Made by a program: the position numbers and the translations under genes | NCBI GenBank assembly: GCA_963774945.1 | Contig: CAVZHA010000002.1 | Span: forward strand, 186,001 to 250,000 | Reading direction: 5' to 3' | DNA: 64,000 nt | From: Trebonia sp963774945 | GTDB taxonomy: Bacteria > Actinomycetota > Actinomycetes > Streptosporangiales > Streptosporangiaceae | Shown: in pieces, positions 21,368 through 28,307 of the stretch | How positions within the stretch are numbered: position 1 is the stretch's first letter | Layout of the letters: each line of letters starts with the position of its first letter | Notes under the pieces: model-generated | Told to the model about the DNA's origin: nothing | Database searches by the model: none | The model's input: only the letters and a program-made list of their open reading frames with translations

Positions 21368-22168
21368 CTAGGATCGCGTCGCCAGGGCTGGGTCGGCTTT
21401 CTCGACCGGTCCGGGCACGGTGCCGATGTCATAGGCGATCTGGTTGCGGTCGGACGGGTAGACCGTCACGGTGATGCAGATCGGGGTTCCGTCCTCGGCG
21501 AAGGATGTCCGCTGGATCTCGATGACCGTGTGGCTGTGCGTCAGGTCGAAGAGTTCCTGCTCCCGGTCGTTGGCCGGCCGGGCTGAGACCAGATCCCGGT
21601 ATCCGACTTGACTGAAGCCGATGGCGTCGGCTAGGTAGCCTGCGATCCCGGCAGGCATCTCCTCGGGGTCGAGCAGGCCTTCCGCGCCCCGCTGAACCCA
21701 GTCGAACGGGTAGTACGACGTTTGCGTGGACCAGGCGGCGCCGTCGATGAAGTGTTGTTGATATCTGCTGACTACGAGCTTGCCCTCCTTGATTTCCAGT
21801 CGGGCCGCGATCCGAGCGGGGCACTTGATGACCTGCACCGCCGACGTCCCCGCCCCAGCCTCCCGGCCCTGGTCACGCACCGCCGCCGGGTAAGTCGTGC
21901 CTTCCTCGCCGCCGCCCGGGTCGGTCGACAGCTTGATGACGAAGGGATCGATCTCCTCGGTGACGAAAGTTCCCCGGCCGGGCCTGGTCTCCAGGAGGTG
22001 TTGCTGGACGAGGAGCTTGATGGCGTCCCTGACGGTGTTGCGAGACGCTCGGTACCTCTTTTGCAGGTCCTTCTCGGTGGGCAACGGCGTGTTCACTGTG
22101 AACTCGCCGGCCTCGATCCGTCGGCGCAGATCGTCCGCGATCTGCTGGTATCTCGGCGACACTGCCAC
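21368..22168 (-). CDS. GntR/UTRA transcriptional regulator 1
   Basis: 266-aa HutC-type repressor. N-terminal winged helix (YQQIADDLRRRIEAGEF, then SRNTVRDAIKLLVQQHLLET, then RPGRGTFVT at the wing), followed by a UTRA ligand-binding domain with SYYPFDW and the terminal motif TVTVYPSDRNQIAYD. GTG 22168 sits 6 bases after AAGGAGG; the longer frame back to 22249 would include the operator. Intact, unlike most genes in this window. Its promoter holds a 17-base perfect palindrome (22197-22213), suggesting autoregulation. Paralogous to the two other GntR genes of the island. The ligand is unknown. Confidence 0.9.
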   Translation of the reverse strand: MAVSPRYQQIADDLRRRIEAGEFTVNTPLPTEKDLQKRYRASRNTVRDAIKLLVQQHLLETRPGRGTFVTEEIDPFVIKLSTDPGGGEEGTTYPAAVRDQGREAGAGTSAVQVIKCPARIAARLEIKEGKLVVSRYQQHFIDGAAWSTQTSYYPFDWVQRGAEGLLDPEEMPAGIAGYLADAIGFSQVGYRDLVSARPANDREQELFDLTHSHTVIEIQRTSFAEDGTPICITVTVYPSDRNQIAYDIGTVPGPVEKADPALATRS

Positions 22169-22196
22169 TCGCCCCTCCTTGCCTCTCATCCAGGGT

Positions 22197-22213
22197 ATAC
22201 CAAAATTTGGTAT
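22197..22213. promoter_or_regulatory. Operator palindrome of GntR regulator 1
   Basis: ATACCAAA-A-TTTGGTAT is a perfect 17-base inverted repeat 29 bases upstream of the regulator start. It overlaps GGTATACC at 22194-22201, which fits the GTnTAnAC-type sites of HutC-family regulators. Probable autoregulatory operator. Confidence 0.65.
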
Positions 22214-22259
22214 GACTGGAATTGTCAGGGGTATTGGGCTAGTCTGCACCTAAGAAGCG

Positions 22260-22307
22260 GGAAAGGCGGGGGCTCGGCGTATACCGCCGCCGAGCCCCCG
22301 CCTTTCC
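22260..22307. terminator. Perfect 20-bp hairpin (twin hairpin A)
   Basis: Arms 22260-22279 and 22288-22307 are perfectly complementary over 20 bp with an 8-base loop TATACCGC, flanked by CTTGCGC. Very stable; it lies 3' of the mini-gene on the minus strand. A diverged copy lies at 22359-22404. Confidence 0.75.
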
Positions 22308-22358
22308 TTGCGCACCCGCTGGCAAGCAGCTTCCAGCTGAAGATGGAACTTCGACCCG

Positions 22359-22404
22359 GGAACGACGAGGGCCCGGCGCATACCGCTCGCCGGGCCTTCG
22401 TTCC
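22359..22404. terminator. Second hairpin (twin hairpin B)
   Basis: Inner arms 22370-22378/22388-22396 (9 bp) and outer arms 22359-22365/22398-22404 (7 bp) pair around an asymmetric bulge. Loop and flanks (CATACCGC, CCTTGCGCG) match hairpin A, so the two are a diverged tandem duplication. It is the first structure after the mini-gene stop on the minus strand. Confidence 0.65.
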
Positions 22405-22442
22405 TTGCGCGACCCAACTCTCAGGTCGACGCATTCGCGCTT

Positions 22443-22511
22443 TTATGCGCTCTTGGGGTCGTAGTGCTCGTAACGGTACTGAAGAGACGGGCGAGCATGG
22501 AATTTCGCCAT
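22443..22511 (-). CDS. 22-codon mini-gene with a perfect ribosome binding site
   Basis: A 22-residue peptide beginning MAKFHARPSLQYRYE and ending HYDPKSA, rich in Tyr, His and Arg with no hydrophobic segment. AGGAGGT lies 4 bases before the ATG, the best ribosome binding site in the island. It is downstream of the MFS exporter on the same strand, is followed by twin hairpins, and then by the GntR regulator 1 gene. It could be a leader/attenuator peptide, a secreted signal exported by the MFS protein, or a small regulatory peptide. I do not recognise it. Only the ribosome binding site, the tight stop and the hairpin context support it. Confidence 0.5.
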   Translation of the reverse strand: MAKFHARPSLQYRYEHYDPKSA

Positions 22512-22679
22512 GGCACCTCCTGCTTTCGCGCTGACGGCGAAACGTAGCGGCCTGCCCCGGCTAGTTTTTAGGACTTAGTCGGGGTGGTGTCCGCAATCCT
22601 TAGATCGATTATGTCGATCGGGCACAAGATTGTCATCTATCCGTTTGGCGGATCTATGGCTGGTTTGACGGCCAATGAT

Positions 22680-24095
22680 CTAAGGGGCGGATGGGGCTAG
22701 AGATTTTCCACTTGTGGTCCGTCTGCCTGCCTCGGCCAGAGTGCCCGCGCCGACGGCGACTGATGTCGCGGCCAGCCGGGAGGTGAACTTGGGTAGCAGG
22801 ACGATCACCATTATCGGGATGAGGGCCGGTGCCGCGAGCGCCACCCCCGTCCACTGCGGGCCGATGCATGTGCCGAGCGAGCCGTCAACCAGGGACGCGA
22901 ATGGCTTGCTGCCGGCCCAGGCGATTGCCCACACGGCCATGACCGCGGCGCTCTTCTTGGGGCCCGCGCGCTCGGCAAGCACCGCGCGGGTCACGGAATT
23001 GGCAATTAGGCAGCTTGCGCCGGCGCCGAGCGCGGCGCCGACGGCGATCCACATCGCCATCCTCCGAGCGTGTCCGAATAGCGGAATGAACTCCGGAGCG
23101 TGAACGAATATCAGCATGAACACGGCCAACATGGCCAGTGCGGCGGCCGCCAGGCGAATCGTGGGTTGGTGCTTTGACCGGCGGAAAGAGCCGAGAACAG
23201 TACCCGCCCCGAGCGCCGCAATGAACCAGCCGGACCATGAAAGCGGCGCGTGCATCTGCTTGGCGAGCGCCGGTCCGAGCACTAGGATGGGGTCATCCGC
23301 GACCGTTACCGCAGCCACCATCAGCAGCAGGACCATGACGTGCCTATCCTGGCGGGCGATCCGGAAACCGTCTTTGACCTTTGACCGTCGCTTCGGCTCG
23401 ATCTCCGCCTGCATGCTGGTCCGCCAGAGGATGATGCTGAAAGTCAAAAAGGACAGCGCGTTCGCCGCGAACGCCCAGGCAAAGTTGACCCCTGCTAGGC
23501 CTATGGCCATAGTCAGCAGCGGCGCAAGGAACCGGCCGAGGTTATACGAGACCGTGTCCATGGCGTAGGCGGGCTTGAGCTTGTCCGCCGGAACGAGTCG
23601 CTGGACGGTCACGTTGCGCGCAGGCAGCGCGATCGTGAAGGCGAGGCCGCCGATGATCGCGCCACTGACGAGCACCCATACGTCCAACCGTCCGCCGAAG
23701 TCGAGACCCGCGAGTGTGGCCGCCACGATGGCCGAGACGATTTGGGTGTAAAAAAGGGTACGGCGGCCGCCGAGTCTGTCGGTCACAACCCCCGCCCACG
23801 GTCCCAGCAGCAGTGGGCTGCTGAACTGCGCGAATGTGACGAGGCCGACCGTGAGCACAGAGTGCGCCAACTGGTAGGCGAGCAGTACTTGGGCTGAATT
23901 CTGCAGCCACGTGCCGAAATCGGACGTAACGCTGCCGATGAAGTACCTGCGGAAGGCACGGTTGTCACTGCCCCGTACCATGTGCCACGGGGTGCGTCGT
24001 CGCTCGGCAACCCGCTTTATGCCGAATTTAACGCCGAAATTATTCGCTGCATACGCTTGCAACCTGCGCATTCGCGGCGTCGATCGTGACAACAC
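22680..24095 (-). CDS. MFS exporter (EntS/MFS_3-like)
   Basis: 471-aa major facilitator protein with about 12 TM helices. The core begins NRAFRRYFIGSVTSDFGTWL; the loop 2-3 signature is GVVTDRLGGRRTLF; later helices include ILVLGPALAKQMHAPLSWSG and a charged C-terminal tail. Proteins of this type export siderophores, peptides or drugs. GTG 24095 is chosen for AAGGA 6 bases upstream; it gives an Arg-rich extension of about 38 residues, and ATG 23981 is an alternative matching the family start better. It lies between GntR regulator 2 and the mini-gene on one strand, so it is probably controlled by one or both GntR proteins. No frameshift. Confidence 0.85.
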   Translation of the reverse strand: MLSRSTPRMRRLQAYAANNFGVKFGIKRVAERRRTPWHMVRGSDNRAFRRYFIGSVTSDFGTWLQNSAQVLLAYQLAHSVLTVGLVTFAQFSSPLLLGPWAGVVTDRLGGRRTLFYTQIVSAIVAATLAGLDFGGRLDVWVLVSGAIIGGLAFTIALPARNVTVQRLVPADKLKPAYAMDTVSYNLGRFLAPLLTMAIGLAGVNFAWAFAANALSFLTFSIILWRTSMQAEIEPKRRSKVKDGFRIARQDRHVMVLLLMVAAVTVADDPILVLGPALAKQMHAPLSWSGWFIAALGAGTVLGSFRRSKHQPTIRLAAAALAMLAVFMLIFVHAPEFIPLFGHARRMAMWIAVGAALGAGASCLIANSVTRAVLAERAGPKKSAAVMAVWAIAWAGSKPFASLVDGSLGTCIGPQWTGVALAAPALIPIMVIVLLPKFTSRLAATSVAVGAGTLAEAGRRTTSGKSLAPSAP

Positions 24096-24126
24096 GAGAC
24101 GTCCTTCTCGGTTTCCAAGTGAGAGC

Positions 24127-24150
24127 GTCGGCCACCCCGATGTGGCCGAC
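24127..24150. promoter_or_regulatory. Perfect 9-bp inverted repeat upstream of the MFS gene
   Basis: GTCGGCCAC at 24127-24135 and GTGGCCGAC at 24142-24150 flank a 6-base loop. On the minus strand it lies 32 bases before the exporter start and 72 bases after the GntR regulator 2 stop, so it could be a terminator of the regulator or an operator/attenuator of the exporter. Confidence 0.5.
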
Positions 24151-24221
24151 TGCCAAGGTCTCTAACGTCGGCGGGCTAGTGAGCTTGTACCCCGCCTGCA
24201 TCAGAGGCATCATGACTGGAG

Positions 24222-25031
24222 TCATTTTTTGCGACTCGCATTGTTGTTGTCCACCAATGTGGGGACATTGGGTCCAACATTGACGATCAGCTGGTTACGG
24301 TCGACGGGGAAAATAGTGACCGTCAGGCGCATAGGGGTATCGTTCTGATCAAACGCGACACGGGAGTCGGCAAAGATCGCAGAGTTGTGGCCGATTCCGA
24401 AAAAAGCCTGCTCGTCCTCGGTGGCCAGTCGCCCGGTGATCCAGTCCTGGTAGCCGGTTTGCCGGACACCTATCTCGGTGGCCAGATAGGCCACGCTGCC
24501 CTCTTCGATGTCCAGTGCCATGAGCAACTTGGTAGCGCCCTTGGTGATGAAATCCATCAGGTAGAACGAGGTTTGGACGGACCAGGGGATGTTGTCGATG
24601 TACCGGTTCTGGGATCGGCTGACGACCTGAGACCCCAGTGGGATGTTCAGGAGGCCCGCGACCGCATCCGACGCCGTCACCACCTCGACCTTGGGAACCG
24701 AGTTCGTCGGTACTCGGTGCTCCTCCCTCACCTTCGAAAGGTAGGCGGCGGTTTCGCCGCCGCCGAAGCCTGTTTTAGGGTCCGCGGTCAGGACGGTGAC
24801 GAACGGGTCGACCTTGGTTGTGACGAACGTTCCCTGGCCGGGCCTGGACTCAAGTAGTCCCTCATCCGTCAGGCGCCTGATGGCCTCCCTGACGGTGTTT
24901 CTGGACGCCTCGTAGGTGTCGCTGAGCTCGCCTTCGGTGGGCAGCTTTGCGTTTGGCTTGAGCTGCCCAGTCGTGATCTGCGTGCGCAGGTCGTCGGCGA
25001 TGTGCCGGTACATCGGCTGGTTCTGAGGCAT
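24222..25031 (-). CDS. GntR/UTRA transcriptional regulator 2
   Basis: 269-aa paralogue of regulator 1. Winged helix YRHIADDLRTQITTGQL, SRNTVREAIRRLTDEGLLES, RPGQGTFVT; UTRA domain with SFYLMDF, RQTGYQDWITGRLATEDEQ and the terminal TVTIFPVDRNQLIVNVG. ATG 25031 is preceded by GGAGGGG; the longer frame to 25082 has no ribosome binding site. An ACCGGA-ATA-TCCGGT palindrome lies 50-64 bases upstream. The MFS exporter follows on the same strand; upstream, a 62-aa single-helix protein is divergent. Intact. Confidence 0.9.
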   Translation of the reverse strand: MPQNQPMYRHIADDLRTQITTGQLKPNAKLPTEGELSDTYEASRNTVREAIRRLTDEGLLESRPGQGTFVTTKVDPFVTVLTADPKTGFGGGETAAYLSKVREEHRVPTNSVPKVEVVTASDAVAGLLNIPLGSQVVSRSQNRYIDNIPWSVQTSFYLMDFITKGATKLLMALDIEEGSVAYLATEIGVRQTGYQDWITGRLATEDEQAFFGIGHNSAIFADSRVAFDQNDTPMRLTVTIFPVDRNQLIVNVGPNVPTLVDNNNASRKK

Positions 25032-25080
25032 AGCCCCTCCATCGGTACCAACGACCCTGACAGTCCTGTCTGCCGGGGTC

Positions 25081-25095
25081 ACCGGAATATCCGGT
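25081..25095. promoter_or_regulatory. Operator-like palindrome upstream of GntR regulator 2
   Basis: ACCGGA-ATA-TCCGGT is a perfect 15-base inverted repeat in the divergent region between regulator 2 and the small membrane protein gene. GGTATAACC at 25124-25132 and GGTTGGTAT just after it are further partial repeats in the same promoter. Confidence 0.5.
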
Positions 25096-25324
25096 CCTGT
25101 CTGGTTTATGCCCCCATGTCGATGGTATAACCGAAACCAGGCAGGTTGGTATGGGTCTGATGTCCTGGATCATCAGGAGCATCGGGCTGAGTCTATCAGG
25201 TAGGTTCTCTGGATGTGCAGGTACCTACTGGACTATTCGAATAGCCCGTGCATCAGGGCCCATCCAGCCCGTCGGTTCATCGGGGATCCGCGGTCTGCTG
25301 CGGACGCAGCTGGAAGGCCACATC

Positions 25325-25513
25325 ATGGCCAGTCTTGTAGTGCTCGGGGTCGTCACGATCATCGTCGGCACCTGCATCGGTGCCCTCCTCAAGCTGTCAT
25401 CCGCCATTCGCAGGGAGGACCGCTTGAGGCATTCGCTCCGGTTCGATGCCCCAGACAACAGCACCAAGTCCGCCCGGACGCTGGTGAGCCTCAGCTCCTC
25501 TCGCTGGGACTAG
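25325..25513 (+). CDS. Small single-helix membrane protein A (62 aa)
   Basis: Begins MASLVVLGVVTIIVGTCIGA: an N-terminal transmembrane helix with small-residue (GxxxG-like) spacing, then LSSAIRREDRLRHSLRF, a strongly basic juxtamembrane segment placed in the cytoplasm by the positive-inside rule. GGAAGG lies 7 bases before ATG 25325; the longer frame back to 25151 lacks a ribosome binding site. It is divergent from GntR regulator 2, and its last 23 bases overlap the convergent regulator 3. Same plan as proteins B and C further right. Unknown function; a regulator-controlled membrane effector or transporter accessory would fit. Confidence 0.6.
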   Translation: MASLVVLGVVTIIVGTCIGALLKLSSAIRREDRLRHSLRFDAPDNSTKSARTLVSLSSSRWD

Positions 25514-26282
25514 CCGCAGGTCGCTCGGCTGGCAGTGCCAGCCGCGAGCTCTCAAACCGGTTCCGGTCGCCGGCGTAGATCCCGACGGCCGCGTACAGCG
25601 GCCGTGATCCGCCTTCGTCGACCATGTTCCAGGTGCGGACGAGCTCGATGACGTAGGGCACGTCGCTCTCGTCGGGGAAGCAGAAGAAGACGATTTCACT
25701 GGCGTTCGGCTTGCGTGGCAGGAAGTAGAACATGGTGCCAGCCGGACGCAGGTCGAGCGCGTCGTGTAGGTACGCGCCAAGCCCTTCCGGGATGTCCTCG
25801 GCAATCAGGAGCCGGTGGGCACCCCGGTCGTACCAGGCCTTCGGGCACCAGGCGGTCTGCAGTTTCCATGGCAGCTCTTCCAGGAACCACTCCTGACGGC
25901 GCACGATCATCTCGGTTCCCACTGGGACGCGCAGCCGCTCCGCCATGTCGGCCGGCGCCGGCTGAAGGTTGACGGTGGGCGGCGCGGCTCTCGGGACCCG
26001 TCCCCGGGCCCGGGCCTGCTCGATGGCGGTGTCATCGGCCCAGTCGATGGAGTTCACGAACGGCACGATCCGGACCCGGGCAAACCAGCCCTGTCCGGGC
26101 CGGGTCTCAACCAGGCCCTCATCCTTCAGCTTCTTGATCGCGTCGAGGACGGTATTTCTTGACGCCCCGTACTCGTCCCGGAGCTCGAGTTCGCTCGGCA
26201 GCGGCCCTCCCGGCTTGATACTGCGCGAGTTAATCCTGCCTCTGAGGTCCTCCGCGATCCGCGCGTACGCTGCGACAGCCAT
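25491..26282 (-). CDS. GntR/UTRA transcriptional regulator 3
   Basis: 263-aa member of the same family, the most diverged of the three. Winged helix YARIAEDLRGRINSRSIKPG, ASRNTVLDAIKKLKDEGLVE, RPGQGWFARV; UTRA domain with LQTAWCPKAWYD and C-terminal AVGIYAGDRNRFE. ATG 26282 follows GAGGAGG at a good distance. The region between it and small membrane protein B (367 bases) contains CATATG-N7-CATATG. Divergent arrangement repeats that of regulator 2. Intact. Confidence 0.88.
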   Translation of the reverse strand: MAVAAYARIAEDLRGRINSRSIKPGGPLPSELELRDEYGASRNTVLDAIKKLKDEGLVETRPGQGWFARVRIVPFVNSIDWADDTAIEQARARGRVPRAAPPTVNLQPAPADMAERLRVPVGTEMIVRRQEWFLEELPWKLQTAWCPKAWYDRGAHRLLIAEDIPEGLGAYLHDALDLRPAGTMFYFLPRKPNASEIVFFCFPDESDVPYVIELVRTWNMVDEGGSRPLYAAVGIYAGDRNRFESSRLALPAERPAASPSERS

Positions 26283-26649
26283 CGTCGCCTCCTCATCATC
26301 TGCGCCCCGTACCAGCCCGTTTGCAGTCCGACGGTGGCGAGGCAGCCTGATCTTTGATGTCTGGGTGGTAATGCCGCGTGGGCTGTCAAGGACCATATGG
26401 ATAGATCATATGAATCCTGTAGGCCATGCAATACCTATGACCCCGATCATACCCCGGAGACCGTCAGTCGGTGCCAGTCAGACGGCCAGTTTGATACTGA
26501 CTATCCTGGGCATCCCTTAATAAGCGTCGATGTACTAACAGTCCGAATAGATGGGTGTCGCTGCCTAGGCGGCGCGGGTCGGACGGGCTGGGCAAGACAC
26601 CTGGTTCTGCCAGGCCGGGTGGAGCACTGCGGACCGTTCGGAGGCCCAC
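26283..26649. promoter_or_regulatory. Divergent control region, GntR regulator 3 / small membrane protein B
   Basis: 367 AT-richer bases. CATATG at 26395-26400 and 26408-26413, spaced by 7 bases and flanked by GGA/TCC, form a quasi-palindromic operator candidate. Further right the sequence CTATCCTGGGCATCCCTTAATAAG (26503-26526 region) is the most promoter-like stretch for the plus-strand genes. No small ORF here has a convincing ribosome binding site. Confidence 0.45.
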
Positions 26650-26940
26650 ATGAACTTCGTCGAGCAGCTCACGGCGATAGCGATCCTGATCGACTTCCTC
26701 TTCGGGGTGACCTTCGGGATCATCGGCGCCGCGATCATCGGATCAAGACGCGAGGACTACGAGAGGACCATGCTGGGAGACGCGCCAGATCCCCTCAGCG
26801 CGGGCGCCCGCGTCGTCTACGGCGTCTTCACCCGCGATGACGGCCACCTCCGGAACCTCCTGCACGGTCCAGGCCAGCCCACCAGGAACGACGGCGCCGA
26901 CGACGGATCGGGCTCGCAGGGGCCGGGGCTGGACCGATGA
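26650..26940 (+). CDS. Small single-helix membrane protein B (96 aa)
   Basis: Begins MNFVEQLTAIAILIDFLFGV; one transmembrane helix to about residue 30 (TFGIIGAAIIG), then SRREDYERTML and a polar, Gly/Asp-rich tail to residue 96. GGAGG sits 4 bases before the ATG. Its stop overlaps the start of protein C (ATGA), so the two are translationally coupled. It resembles protein A in helix composition and in the basic RRED motif right after the membrane. Divergent from GntR regulator 3. Function unknown. Confidence 0.65.
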   Translation: MNFVEQLTAIAILIDFLFGVTFGIIGAAIIGSRREDYERTMLGDAPDPLSAGARVVYGVFTRDDGHLRNLLHGPGQPTRNDGADDGSGSQGPGLDR

Positions 26941-27149
26941 GGGGCTTCGAGGTAGTAGCGGTCGTCATCGGCCTGTTCTTCGCCATCGGGATCGCCGTGG
27001 GCATGCTCCTGGTCGTCGCGCTCCCCCTGCTCAAGTCCATGCTCCGGCAACGTCGCGAGGAGCGCAGGTATATGGATGGCGGTGACTGGCGGGAGCTTCC
27101 GCCGTCCCGCGAGGACGACGATAAGCCCCCTCGGTGGCCCGGCAGATAA
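26937..27149 (+). CDS. Small single-helix membrane protein C (70 aa)
   Basis: Begins MRGFEVVAVVIGLFFAIGIA; a long helix to about residue 33 (GMLLVVALPLL), then KSMLRQRREERRYMDGGDW and an acidic/Pro tail. Start overlaps the stop of protein B by 4 bases. The same helix-then-RRE plan as A and B suggests they belong to one family or assemble together. The methionine synthase-like gene starts 11 bases after its stop. Confidence 0.65.
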   Translation: MRGFEVVAVVIGLFFAIGIAVGMLLVVALPLLKSMLRQRREERRYMDGGDWRELPPSREDDDKPPRWPGR

Positions 27150-27159
27150 GCTCGGCACT

Positions 27160-28275
27160 GTGGCCGAAAAACGAGCGTTTCCGTGGGGACCAGGCACCGC
27201 GACCGGGATCGGGTCGATGCCCGGCGGCAACCCGCTGGAGACGGCCCGCCTGATCTTCGACGAGGTACCCGACCTGCCGTTCCTGGCCGAGCTCCCCGGC
27301 CGGGGCCCCGGCGCCGACATGATCGGCCGCACCGCGGCGCTGCTGGTCGACATCGCGGTCGAGGTCACCCCGGGCGGCTGGCGGATCGCCGACCATCCCG
27401 GCCGCGACCTGCGCCGCGCCAGGTCGATGCTCTCGTCCGACCTCGACGCGATGGAAGAGGTCCTGAACGGTTACCAGGGACCGCTGAAGATCCAGCTGGC
27501 CGGGCCGTGGACGCTCGCCGCGACGATCGAGCAGCCGCACTCGCAGAAGGTCGCGCTGGCCGACCCCGGCCTGGTCGCCGACCTCGCGTCGTCGCTCGCG
27601 GAGGGGGTCAAGGCGCACGTCGCCGAGGTCGCCAAGCGGGTGCCGGGCGCGACCCTGCTCGTTCAGCTCGACGAGCCCTCGCTCCCCGCCGTCGCCGATG
27701 GCGACGTTCCCACGCCCAGCGGCCTGTCGCGGGTCCGGGTGGTAGACGAGGAGGTGCTGCGGGCGAAGCTGCGCGAGGTCCTCGAGGCGACACGCGCTTA
27801 CACCATCGTCCACTGCTGCGCTTCCGGGTATCCGTTCGGGATAATCAACGGGGCAGGCGCGGACGCGGTCTCGTTCGACCTCAGCCTGCTCGGGCATGGT
27901 GATTACGACACGTTCGCGGAGACCGTCGAGGGGGGCTCGGGACTGCTCATCGGCGCTCTTTCCGTCGCTGGTCTTGGACAAGACCCGGCGCGCTCGTCGG
28001 CGCGGGGTCCCGTCGGCGCGCGCTCGGCGGACGAGTCGTCGGCTGGCCGTCGCAGCGATGGCGAACGGTCCCGGCCGACTCCCGAAGGCACGGCTAATGC
28101 CGTCCGGGAGGTATGGCGCAGGATCGGGCTGCCTCCGGCCAGCTGCGCTGAGCAGGTGGTCATCACCCCGGCCTGCGGGCTGGCGGGGGCGTCGCCGGAC
28201 CAGGCGCGCGACGCGCTGCGCTGGTGCCGGGAGGCGGCGCGCATCTTGCCGGAGCTGATGGCGGAGCTGACTTGA
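27160..28275 (+). CDS. Cobalamin-independent methionine synthase-like protein (MetE C-terminal type)
   Basis: 371-aa protein of the short MetE-like family found beside ligA in Streptomyces. Begins AEKRAFPWGPGTATGIGSMP after the GTG; contains AELPGRGPGADMIGR, the zinc-ligand motif VHCCASGYPFG and the C-terminal Cys in TPACGLAGASPDQA. Members probably transfer methyl to a thiol acceptor; the true acceptor is uncertain because the N-terminal MetE domain is missing. GTG 27160 is chosen by homology; a longer frame to 27076 overlaps protein C. A low-complexity Arg/Ser/Gly segment of about 35 residues (28000-28100) between the two zinc motifs is unusual and could reflect a local sequence problem. 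Confidence 0.85.
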   Translation: MAEKRAFPWGPGTATGIGSMPGGNPLETARLIFDEVPDLPFLAELPGRGPGADMIGRTAALLVDIAVEVTPGGWRIADHPGRDLRRARSMLSSDLDAMEEVLNGYQGPLKIQLAGPWTLAATIEQPHSQKVALADPGLVADLASSLAEGVKAHVAEVAKRVPGATLLVQLDEPSLPAVADGDVPTPSGLSRVRVVDEEVLRAKLREVLEATRAYTIVHCCASGYPFGIINGAGADAVSFDLSLLGHGDYDTFAETVEGGSGLLIGALSVAGLGQDPARSSARGPVGARSADESSAGRRSDGERSRPTPEGTANAVREVWRRIGLPPASCAEQVVITPACGLAGASPDQARDALRWCREAARILPELMAELT

Positions 28276-28307
28276 CCGACGGAGCGATCGCGGGATGGGA
28301 ATGACAG

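Noticed and set aside
21139..21474. GTG-started frame of 111 codons with a GGGAGG site
   Set aside because: No codon bias, runs antisense into the GntR 1 gene, no recognisable product.
22260..22404. Twin hairpins as a CRISPR-like or tandem repeat array
   Set aside because: Only two diverged units, each a hairpin; no spacer pattern and no cas genes.
22250..22534. Plus-strand small protein reading through both hairpins
   Set aside because: The frame is open only because of the hairpins' composition; its start has no ribosome binding site.
24215..24235. ATGACTGGAGTCAT followed by T6 as an intrinsic terminator on the plus strand
   Set aside because: No plus-strand gene ends there; the T-run is the Lys-Lys-stop end of GntR 2 on the other strand.
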